DNA from: Gari tellinella
Taxonomy: Eukaryota; Mollusca; Bivalvia; Cardiida; Psammobiidae
DNA: 64,000 nt
Direction of reading: 5' to 3'
Assembly (NCBI GenBank): GCA_922989275.2
Contig: OV277861.1
Coordinates: forward strand, 98,308,993-98,372,992
This document shows positions 21,662 to 33,702 of the stretch, in pieces. The notes under the pieces were generated by a model. That model made no database searches, was not told where the DNA came from, and worked only from the letters and a program-made list of their open reading frames with translations. Position 1 is the first letter of the stretch. Every line of letters starts with the position of its first letter. Made by a program: the position numbers and the translations under genes.

Positions 21662-21892
21662 TTAAAACCCATTTGTGCCCACGATCCCAAATATGGGACA
21701 TAGGCAAACAGTGTAGACTCTGATCAGACGCCGCATTATGCGGCGTCTGATCAGAGTCTACACAGTTTGCTGATATGAATTTCAATATAAAACAAAATGA
21801 AAATGAAAATTTTGACCAGGCATCCCTTTGATAAAAAATGGACTAATCCAATATATAAACATGGAAGAATCCACTGGGCGCAAATGAGTTAA
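21662..21892. mobile_element. B element with near-perfect alpha hairpin
   Basis: CCCATTTGTGCCCACGATCC start, GGGCGCAAATGAG end, TTAA on both sides (21662-21665; 21889-21892). Alpha 21708-21773 has arms GTAGACTCTGATCAGACGCC and complement. Confidence 0.9.
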
Positions 21893-22188
21893 ACTGGAAA
21901 AAAACCTCACAGGAAATCCGACATTGGCGAGTTTATCTTGTTCCACTGTATTAGTATGCAGTCAAGCTTGTGTTGATGGGGTACTCTTTGGACCACTGAG
22001 TTGTCTTCATTATTGCTGGTTGCCTGTTGAAAGGTTAAATAATGCATACAACTCAAACATTTCTTTGGTGCGAGTCTGATCGGCTGTTTCCGCCAAAACA
22101 CGCCGAGAGCTGAATACAACGCCCTGTAGCGCACCGCCAAAATTGTTTGCTGCATCATACCATCTTGCATTAAACAGTGACTTATGTT

Positions 22189-22368
22189 AAGGTTGAGGAC
22201 ATCTAATAAGATCGGACCAAAATCGGCACTCCACGTATAGCGACCGGCCAACGTCGGCTTTAACGTGGTTAGAAATGGACAGACAGTTGACGTGAAAGGC
22301 CGATCGCTCTCCGTAGAGTGCCGATATGGACCAAAATTTACTCGATCTCATTAGGGGTACTCGACCTT
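22189..22368. mobile_element. N element
   Basis: Inverted ends AAGGTTGAGGACATCTAATA / TCATTAGGGGTACTCGACCTT. The interior palindrome has CGATCGCTCTCCGTAGAGTG. A second copy at 52797-53208 is split by an E element. The 114- and 79-aa minus frames here derive from it. Confidence 0.75.
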
Positions 22369-22646
22369 GAAGACATCTCTTCGCTACTTCAATTAGTGGT
22401 CGCTGGATGCAATATTGACTGTACATAAATAGGTTAATAGGATTAAGGTGTCACCCATCTTACAAATGTGTTTTTAAATCAATTTGAATGTAAACTAATA
22501 AATGTTTCTTTAAAAATATTCATGACAGTAATCCTATTTATGTTCTTTATTCTTTATACAATAGAACAAACGTATTTCTATCATAAGCACGTCGGTAAAA
22601 TATATCATCACTGTTAATCCTTTCGATGCAAAATTATTCGTAAGTT

Positions 22647-23093
22647 TTTACCCCTTCACAGCTATATTGTCTTCTGCTTAACTCTTTGAACCCTAGTCAC
22701 GCATATAAGCGTCCTTTGCAAATAGTGTAACTGTGAGGAGTACACTTGTCCTGTGCAAACAGTGAAGACCCAGATCAGAGGGCTCCGAAAGGAGCCATCT
22801 GATCAGGGTCTTCACTGTTTGTCATAATGCCAAACAATGACAAAAACAACCCTTAAAAGTCAGAAGTGGACTAGACTAAAATGGATACTGGAATTGTCCA
22901 TTTAAAGTTTTAGGGAGGAAATAGTTAAATATTGTTGTCTCAAAGTAAGATTTCAGGTAGACCTAGTATGGCTTGGGAAATATTAATACGGGTGCCAAAC
23001 AGATTGGATTCCAATCACGTGACGAGGCGTCTGATCGGGATCCAAACTGTTTGCAAAGTCAGCTTTACGCGACTTTTGCGGTGAAAAGGTTAA
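22647..23093. mobile_element. D element split by an A element
   Basis: ACCCCTTCACAGCTATATTG then TCTTCTGC before TTAA 22678. It resumes after 22928 with ATATTGTTGTCTCAAAGTAA, has an alpha remnant (22998-23056) and ends GGTGAAAAGGTTAA (23090-23093). Confidence 0.75.
22678..22928. mobile_element. A element nested in D
   Basis: TTAA at 22678-22681 and 22925-22928. CTCTTTGAACCCTAGTCACG start. Alpha variant at 22758-22824 has CAGAGGGCTCCGAAAGGAGC. Nearly identical to the copy at 33830-34080. Confidence 0.9.
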
Positions 23094-23299
23094 TGGATTC
23101 ATAAAGTTATTCATGGATTAAATTTTTGCTTTAACAAAGTATAAAACCTAACAGCATCCCTCTGATATCACACATGTGGGCGGACTTTGTCAGAATCTTT
23201 CTAGCAAATATAAAGTGCTTATACTTTAAGATGTCACCTTTGACAGAGAATTGTGAAGCTATGTGTGTACTTATTTTCGGTTTATATTAAACCCGTTAT
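23094..23299. other. Non-coding, nothing recognised
   Basis: No family member or open frame of note. Confidence 0.4.
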
Positions 23300-23375
23300 T
23301 ATATACAATACGATACGATACAATACAGTAAAAACAACACAATACATTACAGTACAGTACAACCTAATACATTGT
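23300..23375. repeat. AATAC/ACAGT simple repeat
   Basis: ACAATACGATACGATACAAT, then AATACATTACAGTACAGTAC. Imperfect 5-bp repeat. Confidence 0.7.
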
Positions 23376-23564
23376 ACGTTATTTGCATTTTGTACAACTG
23401 CCTCTTCTCCTCAACCCAAACTACCAATCTAGTGTCACTGAAGTGAATATACATGTAATACATGTAGTGCACATATTGCTTTATAAACTAAAACAAGGAC
23501 ACTGAGCAATATCATAGAAATGTAAACCATCTGAGAATTTTAAATGTGAGGAACTATACCGTTT

Positions 23565-24083
23565 GTCAATTTCCCCAGTAGTCAGTGGCACGTCTGTACT
23601 GTCTGTCAATTGTCCGGGTAAACTATGACGAGACTGCAATACACTTGCCCAAGTAAACAGGAGGGTTTGTACTGTTGGTCAGTGTCTCAGTTAACAGTGA
23701 CACAATGCATGTTGGTCAATTGTTCGAGTAAACAGCACGCCATTGTACTGTTGGTTAATTGTTCGAGTAAATAAAGACATATTGTTCTATTTGTCAATTG
23801 TTCGAATACACAGTGACACACTGAACTGTTGGTTAATAATTGTCCGAGTAAACAGTGACACACTGTACTGTTAGTCAATGGTCGAGTTAATAGTATAAAT
23901 ACACTACAATATACAGCCACACTGTGCTGCTGGTAAACTGTACTGCTGGTGGTAAACTGTACTGCTGGTAAACTGTCCTGCTGGTGGTAAACTGTACTGC
24001 TGGTAAACTGTCCTGCTGGTGGTAAACTGTACTGGTGGAAAACTGTACTGCTGGTAAATCGCCCGAGTAAACAGTGACGCACT
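23565..24083. repeat. Left, diverged edge of the minisatellite
   Basis: Units are recognisable by GAGTAAACAGTGACAC and TGTACTGTTGGTCAATTG, but with many substitutions and uneven spacing. At 23925-24055 there is a local sub-array of about 15 bp (CTGCTGGTAAACTGTACTGC). Open minus frames here are Gln/Ser-rich artefacts. Confidence 0.85.
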
Positions 24084-24799
24084 TTATAGGAGTAACAAAA
24101 ATAGTATCAACATACTTAAATACATTCAGCTGTAAAGAATCAGACAACGAGCTACAACTCCCTTTCGTACCACACTTTTATGATCGAGTCTTAAAAACAA
24201 AGTCCGGTAGTAGAGTATTTTACGATATCCTAAATGTTAATAACGCTGAACCTACAAGTAAAGCAAAATGGAACTCATTATATGATTGTACCCAAATACA
24301 GTGGAAATTATTCTACAGTATACCATTTAATATAACACAAGATAGTAATTTACAGTGGTTACAGGTACGTATATTGCATCGAATCTTACCGGTGAACAAA
24401 TATCTCGCAACACTCAAGTTACGAGACAATAATCTTTGTCCACTATGTAACATGCATCCTGAAACACTTTCGCATTTATTCTTCCACTGTGATAAAACAC
24501 AAATCTTTCTAAAACAAGTCGAAACTATACTTAACACAATTAACGTTAACATTCAGTTTACGGAAACGTCTATGGTTTTTGGTGAAAAATGTGAGAAGAT
24601 AAATCTACTTAATCTTTACATAAAACAATACATATATAGTACAAGACAATTCATTCACGCTATTAACTTAAATGGTTTTAAAAAACATTTGGAACGCAAC
24701 ATAGAAGCAAATAAGCTGAGTTCAGAAAATAAAATGAGCGTAGAAAAATTTGAAAATAAGTGGGAAATAGTGAGAGGAGTTTACATGGCAATTACTTAA
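24084..24799 (+). pseudogene. LINE ORF2 C-terminal fragment
   Basis: The frame encodes about 237 residues from the insertion junction to TAA at 24799. It has no RT or endonuclease domain left. Visible are a Trp-rich block (WNSLYDCTQIQWKLFYSIPF), LQWLQVRILHRILPVNKYL, and a zinc-knuckle-like CPLCNMHPETLSHLFFHC (C-x2-C-x8-H-x4-C). These are typical of the region after the RT in L1/Tx1-like LINEs of invertebrates; the clade assignment is from memory. The frame has no internal stop, unlike the fossil at 20-21 kb, so the insertion is younger. It cannot move by itself. Its start is set by truncation, not by a Met codon. Upstream codons are minisatellite. Confidence 0.85.
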
Positions 24800-24825
24800 A
24801 TACAACCGCATCTAAATACGCTTTA

Positions 24826-24850
24826 CCCTTCTCATGCCTAATGAGAAGGG
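24826..24850 (+). other. Perfect stem-loop in LINE 3' UTR
   Basis: CCCTTCTCAT-GCCTA-ATGAGAAGGG: a 10-bp perfect stem and 5-nt loop 26 bases after the stop codon. In several LINE groups the RT recognises a 3' UTR stem-loop. That role here is inferred. Confidence 0.75.
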
Positions 24851-25131
24851 AGAGGTACACAAAATTGTTTTGTTAAAGACTCAATTCGAGGCATGTCACT
24901 TATCCTTTTTTTCTTCTATCGCATCCCTTTTTTCTTAAAAAAAACCCGTAACACTTTATCACTTTATAATTAATCATAGGAAATACTACCGTGTCAATAT
25001 TGAACTCAGTATTAATATTATGTATTGAATGTATGCATTTATATATTGTACGGTGTTGTACAGGATGGCTCTCCGACCTGCCAACACCTATTACGGAGAA
25101 AATAAAGTGTTAAAAAAACCCCAAAAAAACC

Positions 25132-28100
25132 CAGTGACGCACTATACAGTTTGGCCAGTTGTCCGAGTAAATAGTGACGCATTATACTGATGGTTAGTTG
25201 TCCGAGTAAACAGTGACGCACTATACTGTTGGTAAGTAGTCCGAGTAAACATTGACGCGTTATACTGTTTGGTTAGTTGTCCTAGTAAACAGTGACGCAC
25301 TAAACTGTTGGTAATTAGTCCGAGTAAACAGTGACGCATTATACTGATGGTTAGTTGTCCGAGTAAACAGTGACGGACTAAACTGTTGGTAATTAGTACT
25401 AGTAAACAATGACGCATTATACTGATGGTTAGTTATCCGAGTAAACAGTGACGCACTATACTGTTGGTAACTAGTCCGTGTAAACGGTGACGCGTTATAC
25501 TGTTCTTTAGTTGTTCGAGTAAACAGTGACGCACTATACTGTTGATAATTAGTCCGAGTAAACAGTGACGCATTATACTGATGGTTAGTTGTCCGAGTAA
25601 ACAGTGACGGACTATACTGTTGGTAATTAGTACTAGTAAACAACGACGCATTATACTGATGGTTAGTTATCCGAGTAAACAGTGACGCACTATACTGTTG
25701 GTAATTAATCCGAGTAAAAAGTGACGCGTTATACTGTTTGGTTAGTTGTCCGAGTAAACAGTGACGCACTATACTGTTGGTAATTAGTCCGAGTAAACAG
25801 TGACGCGTTATACTGTTTGGTTAGTTGTTCGAGTAAACAGTGACGCACTATACTGTTGGTAATTAGTCCGAGTAAACAGTGACGCGTTATACTGTTTGGT
25901 TAGTTGTCCGAGTAAACAGTGACGCACTTTACTGTTGGTAACTAGTCCGTGTAAACGGTGACGCGTTATACTGTTTGGTTAGTTGTTCGAGTAAACAGTG
26001 ACGCGTTATACTGTTTGGTTAGTTGTCCGAGTAAACAGTGACGCACTATACTGTTGGTAACTAGTCCGTGTAAACGGTGACGCGTTATACTGTTCTTTAG
26101 TTGTTCGAGTAAACAGTGACGCACTATACTGTTGATAATTAGTCCGAGTAAACAGTGACGCATTATACTGATGGTTAGTTGTCCGAGTAAACAGTGACGG
26201 ACTATACTGTTGGTAATTAGTACTAGTAAACAACGACGCATTATACTGATGGTTAGTTATCCGAGTAAACAGTGACGCACTATACTGTTGGTAATTAGTC
26301 CGAGTAAACAGTGACGCATCATACTGATGGTTAGTTGTCCGAGTAAACAGTGACGCACTATACTGTTGGTAATTAATCCGAGTAAAAAGTGACGCGTTAT
26401 ACTGTTTGGTTAGTTGTCCGAGTAAACAGTGACGCACTGTACTGTTGGTAATTAGTCCGAGTAAACAGTGACGCATCATACTGATGGTTAGTTGTCCGAG
26501 TAAACAGTGACGCACTATACTGTTGGTAATTAATCCGAATAAACAGTGACGCGTTATACTGTTTGGTTAGTTGTCCGAGTAAACAGTGACGCACTATACT
26601 GTTTGTAATTAGTCCGAGTAAACAGTGACGCTATACTGTTTGGTTAGTTGTCCGAGTAAACAGTGACGAACTATACTGTTGGTAATTAGTCCAAGTAAAC
26701 AGTGACGCGTTATACTGTTTGGTTAGTTGTCCGAGTAAACAGTGACGCACTATACTGTTGGTTATTAGTTCGAGTAAACAGTGACGCGTTAAACTGTTTG
26801 GTTAGTTGTCCGAGTAAACAGTGACGCACTATACTGTTGGTAATTAGTCCGAGTAAACAGTGACGCGATATACTGTTTGGTTAGTTGTCCGAATAAACGG
26901 TGACGTACTATACTGTTGGTAATTAGCCCAAGTAAACAGTGACGCGTTATACTTTTTGGTTAGTTGTCCGAGTAAACAGTGACGCACTATACTGTTGGTA
27001 ATTACCGTAGTCCGAGTAAACAGTGACGCACTATACTGTTGGTAATTAGTCCGAGTAAACAGTGACGCAATATACTGTTGGTAAGTTAACCGAGTAAACA
27101 TTACGCACTATACTGTTGGTCAGTTTGCCGATCAAGCAGTGAGGCACTTTATTGTAAGTCATTTGTCCGAGTTAACAGTTACGCACTATACTGTTGGTCA
27201 GTTGTTCGAGTAAACAGTGACGCATTATACTATTTGTTAATTGCCCCCAGTCAACGGTGACGCACTATACTGTTGGTAATTAGTCCGAGTAAACAGTGAC
27301 GCGTTAAACTGTTTGGTTAGTTGTCCGAATAAATGGTGACGCACTATATTGTTGTAATTAGTCCGAGTAAACAGTGACGCGTTATACTGTTTGGTTAGTT
27401 GTCCGAATAAACGGTGACGCACTATACTGTTGTTAATTAGTTCGAGTAAACAGTGACGCGTTATACTGTTTGGATAGTTGTCCGAGTAAACAGTGACGCA
27501 CTATACTGTTGGTAATTAGTCCGAGTCAACAGTGACGCGTAATACTGTTTGGTTAGTTGTCCGAGTAAACAGTGACGCACTATACTGTTGGTAATTAGTC
27601 CGAGTAAACAGTGACGCGTTATACTGTTGGTTAGTTGTCCGAGTAAACAGTGACGCGATATACTGTTTGGTTAGTTGTCCGAGTAAACAGTGACGCATTA
27701 TACTGTTGGTAATAAGTCCGAGTAAACAGTGACTCGTTATACTGTTGGTTAGTTTTCCTAGTAAACAGTGACGCACTTTACTGCTGGTAATTAGTCCGAG
27801 TAAACAGTGACGCGTTATACTGTTTGGTTAGTTGTCCGAGTAAACAGTGACGCACTATACTGTTGGTAATTAGTCCGAGTAAACAGTGACGCGTGGTACT
27901 GTTTGGTTAGTTGTCCGAGTAAACAGTGACGCACTATACTGTTGGTAATTAGTCCGAGTAAACAGTGACGCGTTATACTGTTTGGTTAGTTGTCCGAGTA
28001 AACAGTGACGGACTAAACTGTTGGTAATTAGTACTAGTAAACAATGACGCATTATACTGATGGTTAGTTATCCGAGTAAACAGTGACGCACTATACTGTT

Positions 28101-31100
28101 GGTAATTAGTCCGAGTAAACAGTGACGCATCATACTGATGGTTAGTTGTCCGAGTAAACAGTGACGCACTATACTGTTGGTAATTAATCCGAGTAAAAAG
28201 TGACGCGTTATACTGTTTGGTTAGTTGTCCGAGTAAACAGTGACGCACTATACTGTTGGTAATTAGTCCGAGTAAACAGTGACGCGTGGTACTGTTTGGT
28301 TAGTTGTCCGAGTAAACAGTGACGCACTATACTGTTGGTAATTACCGTAGTCCGAGTAAACAGTGACGCACTATACTGTTGGTAATTAGTCCGAGTAAAT
28401 AGTGACGCAATATACTGTTGGTAAGTTAACCGAGTAAACATTACGCACTATACTGTTGGTCAGTTTGCCGATCAAGCAGTGAGGCACTTTATTGTAAGTC
28501 ATTTGTCCGAGTTAACAGTTACGCACTATACTGTTGGTCAGTTGTTCGAGTAAACAGTGACGCATTATACTATTGGTTAATTGCCCCCAGTCAACGGTGA
28601 CGCACTATAGTGTTGGTAATTAGTCCGAGTAAACAGTGACGCGTTAAACTGTTTGGTTAGTTGTCCGAATAAATGGTGACGCACTATATTGTTGTAATTA
28701 GTCCGAGTAAACAGTGACGCGTTATACTGTTTGGTTAGTTGTCCGAATAAACGGTGACGCACTATACTGTTGTTAATTAGTTCGAGTAAACAGTGACGCG
28801 TTATACTGTTTGGATAGTTGTCCGAGTAAACAGTGACGCACTATACTGTTGGTAATTAGTCCGAGTCAACAGTGACGCGTTATACTGTTTGGTTAGTTGT
28901 CCGAGTAAACAGTGACGCACTATACTGTTGGTAATTAGTCCGAGTAAACAGTGACGCGTTATACTGTTGGTTAGTTGTCCGAGTAAACAGTGACGCGATA
29001 TACTGTTTGGTTAGTTGTCCGAGTAAACAGTGACGCATTATACTGTTGGTAATAAGTCCGAGTAAACAGTGACGCGTTATACTGTTGGTTAGTTTTCCTA
29101 GTAAACAGTGACGCACTTTACTGCTGGTAATTAGTCCGAGTAAACAGTGACGCGTTATACTGTTTGGTTAGTTGTCCGAGTAAACAGTGACGCACTATAC
29201 TGTTGGTAATTAGTCCGAGTAAACAGTGACGCGTGATACTGTTTGGTTAGTTGTCCGAGTAAACAGTGACGCACTATACTGTTGGTAATTAGTCCGAGTA
29301 AACAGTGACGCGTTATACTGTTTGGTTAGTTGTCCGAGTAAACAGTGACGCACTTTACTGTTGGTAACTAGTCCGTGTTAACGGTGACGCGTTATACTGT
29401 TTGGTTAGTTGTTCGAGTAAACAGTGACGCGGTATACTGTTTGGTTAGTTGTCCGAGTAAACAGTGATGCACTATACTGTTGGTAACTAGTCCGTGTAAA
29501 CGGTGACGCGTTATACTGTTGGTTAGTTGTTCGAGTAAACAGTGACGCACTATACTGTTGATAATTAGTCCGAGTAAACAGTGATGCAATTAGTCCGAGT
29601 AAACAGTGACGCGGTATACTGTTTGGTTAGTTGTCCGAGTAAACAGTGACGCACTATACTGTTGGTAATTAGTCTGAGTAAACAGTGACGCGTTATACTG
29701 TTTGGTTAGTTGTCCGAGTAAACAGTGACGCACTATACTGTTGGTAATTAGTCCGAGTAAACAGTGACGCGTTAAACTGTTTGGTTAGTTGTCCGAATAA
29801 ATGGTGACGCACTATATTGTTGTAATTAGTCCGAGTAAACAGTGACGCGTTATACTGTTTGGTTAGTTGTCCGAATAAACGGTGACGCACTATACTGTTG
29901 TTAATTAGTTCGAGTAAACAGTGACGCGTTATACTGTTTGGATGGTTGTCCGAGTAAACAGTGACGCACTATACTGTTGGTAATTAGTCCGAGTCAACAG
30001 TGACGCGTTATACTGTTTGGTTAGTTGTCCGAGTAAACAGTGACGCACTATACTGTTGGTAATTAGTCCGAGTAAACAGTGACGCGTTATACTGTTGGTT
30101 AGTTGTCCGAGTGAACAGTGACGCACTTTACTGTTGGTAATTAGTCCGAGTAAACAATGACGCGTTATACTGTTTGGTTAGTTGTCCAAGTAAACAGTGA
30201 CGCACTATACTGTTGGTAATTAGTCCGAGTAAACAGTGACGTGTTATACTGTTTGGTTAGTTGTCCGAATAAACGGTGACGCACTATACTGTTGGTAATT
30301 GGTCCGAGTAAACAGTGACGCGATATACTGTTTGGTTAGTTGTCCGAATAAACGGTGACGTACTATACTGTTGGTAATTAGCCCAAGTAAACAGTGACGC
30401 GTTATACTTTTTGGTTAGTTGTCCGAGTAAACAGTGACGCACTATACTGTTGGTAATTACCGTAGTCCGAGTAAACAGTGACGCACTATACTGTTGGTAA
30501 TTAGTCCGAGTAAACAGTGACGCAATATACTGTTGGTAAGTTAACCGAGTAAACATTACGCACTATACTGTTGGTCAGTTTGCCGATCAAGCAGTGAGGC
30601 ACTTTATTGTAAGTCATTTGTCCGAGTTAACAGTTACGCACTATACTGTTGGTCAGTTGTTCGAGTAAACAGTGACGCATTATACTATTGGTTAATTGCC
30701 CCCAGTCAACGGTGACGCACTATACTGTTGGTAATTAGTCCGAGTAAACAGTGACGCGTTAAACTGTTTGGTTAGTTGTCCGAATAAATGGTGACGCACT
30801 ATATTGTTGTAATTAGTCCGAGTAAACAGTGACGCGTTATACTGTTTGGTTAGTTGTCCGAATAAACGGTGACGCACTATACTGTTGTTAATTAGTTCGA
30901 GTAAACAGTGACGCGTTATACTGTTTGGAAAGTTGTCCGAGTAAACAGTGACGCACTATACTGTTGGTAATTAGTCCGAGTCAACAGTGACGCGTTATAC
31001 TGTTTGGTTAGTTGTCCGAGTAAACAGTGACGCACTATACTGTTGGTAATTAGTCCGAGTAAACAGTGACGCGTTATACTGTTGGTTAGTTGTCCGAGTA

Positions 31101-32180
31101 AACAGTGACGCACTTTACTGTTGGTAATTAGTCCGAGTAAACAATGACGCGTTATACTGTTTGGTAAGTTGTCCAAGTAAACAGTGACGCACTATACTGT
31201 TGGTAATTAGTCCGAGTAAACAGTGACGTGTTATACTGTTTGGTTAGTTGTTCGAATAAACGGTGACGCACTATACTGTTGGTAATTAGTCCGAATAAAC
31301 AGTGACGCGATATACTGTTGAGTTAGTTGTCCGAATAAACGGTGACGCACTATACTGTTGGTAATTAGCCCAAGTAAACAGTGACGCGTTATACTTTTTG
31401 GTTAGTTGTCCGAGTAAACAGTGACGCACTATACTGTTGGTCATTACCGTAGTCCGAGTAAACAGTGACGCACTATACTGTTGGTAATTAGTCCGAGTAA
31501 ACAGTGGCGCAATATACTGTTGGTAAGTTAACCGAGTAAAAATTACGCACTATACTGTTGGTCAGTTTGCCGATCAAGCAGTGAGGCACTTTATTGTAAG
31601 TCATTTGTCCGAGTTAACAGTTACGCACTATACTGTTGGTCAGTTGTTCGAGTAAACAGTGACGCATTATACTATTGGTTAATTGTCCGAGTCAACGGTG
31701 ACGCACTATAATGTCGGTCATTTGTCCGAGTTAACAGTGACGCATTATACTGATGTTCAGTTGTCCGAGTAGACAGTGACGAGCTTTTTTGTTTATCAGT
31801 TGGCCGAGTAAACAGTGACGCACTATACTGTTGGTCTATTGTCCCAGTCAACGGTGACGCACTATACTGTTGGTCATTTGTCCAGTAAACAGTGACGCAC
31901 TATACTATCGGTTAGTTGTACGAGTAAACAGTTACGCACTACTCTGTTAGCCAATTTGACGAGTAAACAGTTACGAACTTTACTGTTGGTCAGTTTTCCA
32001 AGTAAACAGTGACGTGTAATGTTGGTAAGTTGCCCGAGTAAACAGTGACGCATTTTACTGTCGGTCAGTTGTCCGGATAAACAGTGACACAATGTACGGT
32101 TGGCCAATTGGACGAGTTACCAGTTACGCACTGAACTGTTGGTCAGTTGGCCGAGTAAGCAGCGACATACTATACTATTT
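25132..32180. repeat. Minisatellite, 39+40-bp dimer, with higher-order repeats
   Basis: Two unit types alternate: GTAAACAGTGACGCACTATA + CTGTTGGTAATTAGTCCGA (39) and GTAAACAGTGACGCGTTATA + CTGTTTGGTTAGTTGTCCGA (40). Variant markers show longer repeats: ATTACCGTAGTCCGAG at 27001, 28341, 30456 and 31443, and CAGTTTGCCGATCAAGCAGT at 27121, 28461, 30576 and 31563, both with spacings 1340, 2115 and 987. The centre is homogeneous, and from about 31680 units diverge again. Many minus frames stay open for up to 510 bp (RHCLLGQLT, NASLFTRTNYQQYS). As the same unit is read in several frames, they are not genes. Confidence 0.95.
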
Positions 32181-32473
32181 GGGCGTGTTCGATTATCAGT
32201 CCGGAATTGACGGGATTGACGGAATCGAAATCGAATGGTCCGGAATTCAATTCTAGAACTGTTCTATCAATTCTGCCCCAGGAGGTGGTTTGAGCAGAAT
32301 TGTGACGTATCATCATGGTTCCCGGCACAATTTGCCAACGCTTCGACAGCAAATTTATACTAAGCAGGGAACCAGACTACCATATTTGCAATGGTTCAAT
32401 TCCGTTTCTATTCGATTTACTAATTCCATGGAATCGTTCCAAACAGTTCTGGAACTGATAATCGAACACGCTC
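32181..32473. mobile_element. Small element with GCGTGTTCGATTATCAGT ends, inside the array
   Basis: Left GGGCGTGTTCGATTATCAGT, right the complement of GAGCGTGTTCGATTATCAGT, 293 bp apart. Minisatellite continues on both sides. The ends resemble PIF/Harbinger-type G-rich starts, but I see no certain target duplication. Confidence 0.75.
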
Positions 32474-32535
32474 TAAGTCAGTTGTCCGAGTAAACAATTG
32501 CCCATTTGGACGAGTAAACAGTTACGCACTGCATC
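32474..32535. repeat. Right edge of the minisatellite
   Basis: TCAGTTGTCCGAGTAAACAA and GACGAGTAAACAGTTACGCA are the last two decayed units. Confidence 0.75.
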
Positions 32536-33198
32536 AATACATGTAAAGCTTTCCAGAACGCTTTGATATTTACACAGCTGTTGTCCTGAACCATTCCTAA
32601 TCCACCCATATAACACAACCTCGATATAACCTTGACATTGACCTGCTTTGCAATAAATATTCAAATCTAATGTAAAACATACCATTTAGGGCATATGCGT
32701 TTGTTGAACGAATCGTTTTGATTGTTATGTCTTAGTCGGCAGGTTAAAGTTTTAACGTACACTTTTCACAAGTAGCCATGCTGCGTAAGAAATAACATTC
32801 AATGGGGATAAAATAAGTACTATTAATCCTCGTTATTACGACAGCTTTAAAGAATGTGTTCGTTGTGTAAGACCAGTGAACTGGGAGAACACGATGAAAG
32901 TAAAGCAGAAAGCTAACACAAAAACCTACTGTATTCCGGCTGTACGGTGTCCTTATATTACAGTTTGCGTATAACGCGACCGATATTTTTGTTTTGTGTC
33001 AATGGCTTGGTTATACTGTTACTATAAATCAAAGTGACGCTGTATATATATTCTTATATCTGAAAATGCAATATTCATTTTTATGCCATCATAGGCTTAC
33101 TTAATTCTAACTTGTGATGTATCATTGATATGAAAAGATTTCGCAGTTTTATGTTTGAAGCTTAGCATGAATTCATTATCATGAATTATACAAACATG
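32536..33198. other. Non-coding, nothing recognised
   Basis: AT-rich, no repeats shared with the rest of the window and no convincing frame. Confidence 0.4.
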
Positions 33199-33400
33199 TA
33201 CAGTAAATCCTCTCTATTACGACCACTAAATCGTGTTGATTTTAGGCGTTAACGACAGATGACTGTTTAAAGAAATGTGGCAGTAAAACAGAAAGCTCTT
33301 CATGAACTTTTCGCTTTACTGTCACATTGCCTTAATCTCTCATCTGTCTTACAATCAATAAACCTTCGTTTTTTTGTGGTAATGGAGAGTTTTTACTGTT
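33199..33400. mobile_element. I element, TA-flanked
   Basis: TACAGTAAATCCTCTCTATT at the left, GGTAATGGAGAGTTTTTACTGT at the right. Interior hairpin GGCAGTAAAACAGAAAGCTC / GCTTTACTGTCACATTGCC, a beta-like arm pair. Confidence 0.8.
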
Positions 33401-33412
33401 TATGTTTTTTAA

Positions 33413-33669
33413 CAGGGCTGCCATTTCTCCGGACTTTTCCTGTTCTTCGGATTTTTTTTCTAGTACATGGTAGTTTAAAGCAGGCTGAAAGTAAAGCATA
33501 TTGCGCCTTAAGGCGCATTTTGCTTTACTTCCAGCCTGCTTTAAGCAGCCATATGTCAACAAAAACTAGAAACAGGCGATGGGGTAAAGGTACGATTCGT
33601 AAAATTGCACTTGAAAAATGCAAATTTGGAAATCTTAGGATTTTTCATGTCAACTTATGGTAGACATGC
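33413..33669. mobile_element. E element with beta hairpin
   Basis: CAGGGCTGCCATTTCTCCGG start and CAACTTATGGTAGACATGC end. Exact 6-bp duplication TTTTAA (33407-33412; 33670-33675). Complete beta hairpin at about 33473-33544 with apex GCGCCTTAAGGCGC. Confidence 0.9.
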
Positions 33670-33702
33670 TTTTAACTGAAACCTTTTCTCTCAATGTGTG
33701 GT

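Larger units (their letters stand above)
24084..25131 (+). mobile_element. 5'-truncated LINE inserted in the minisatellite
   Basis: Array sequence CAGTGACGCACT stands on both sides (24072-24083 and 25132-25143) and fits a 12-bp target duplication. Between them lies LINE coding sequence (to 24799), a 3' UTR with hairpin, AATAAA at 25101-25106 and an A-rich end at 25112-25129. This is the layout of target-primed reverse transcription with 5' truncation. Confidence 0.85.

Noticed and set aside
23887..24147. Gln/Ser-rich repeat proteins at 23.7-24.1 kb
   Set aside because: Local 15-bp sub-repeat of the minisatellite edge.
24313..24552. 79-aa minus frame inside the LINE
   Set aside because: Shadow of the plus-strand LINE frame, which has the zinc-knuckle motif.
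25039..31176. Many minus-strand frames with RHCLLGQLT and NASLFTRTNYQQYS repeats, up to 169 aa
   Set aside because: The 79-bp dimer is not a multiple of 3, so the same DNA is read in several frames. The open frames reflect a stop-poor repeat, not proteins.
25132..32180. CRISPR array
   Set aside because: The units are contiguous 39/40-bp tandem copies without unique spacers, in eukaryotic DNA with no cas genes.
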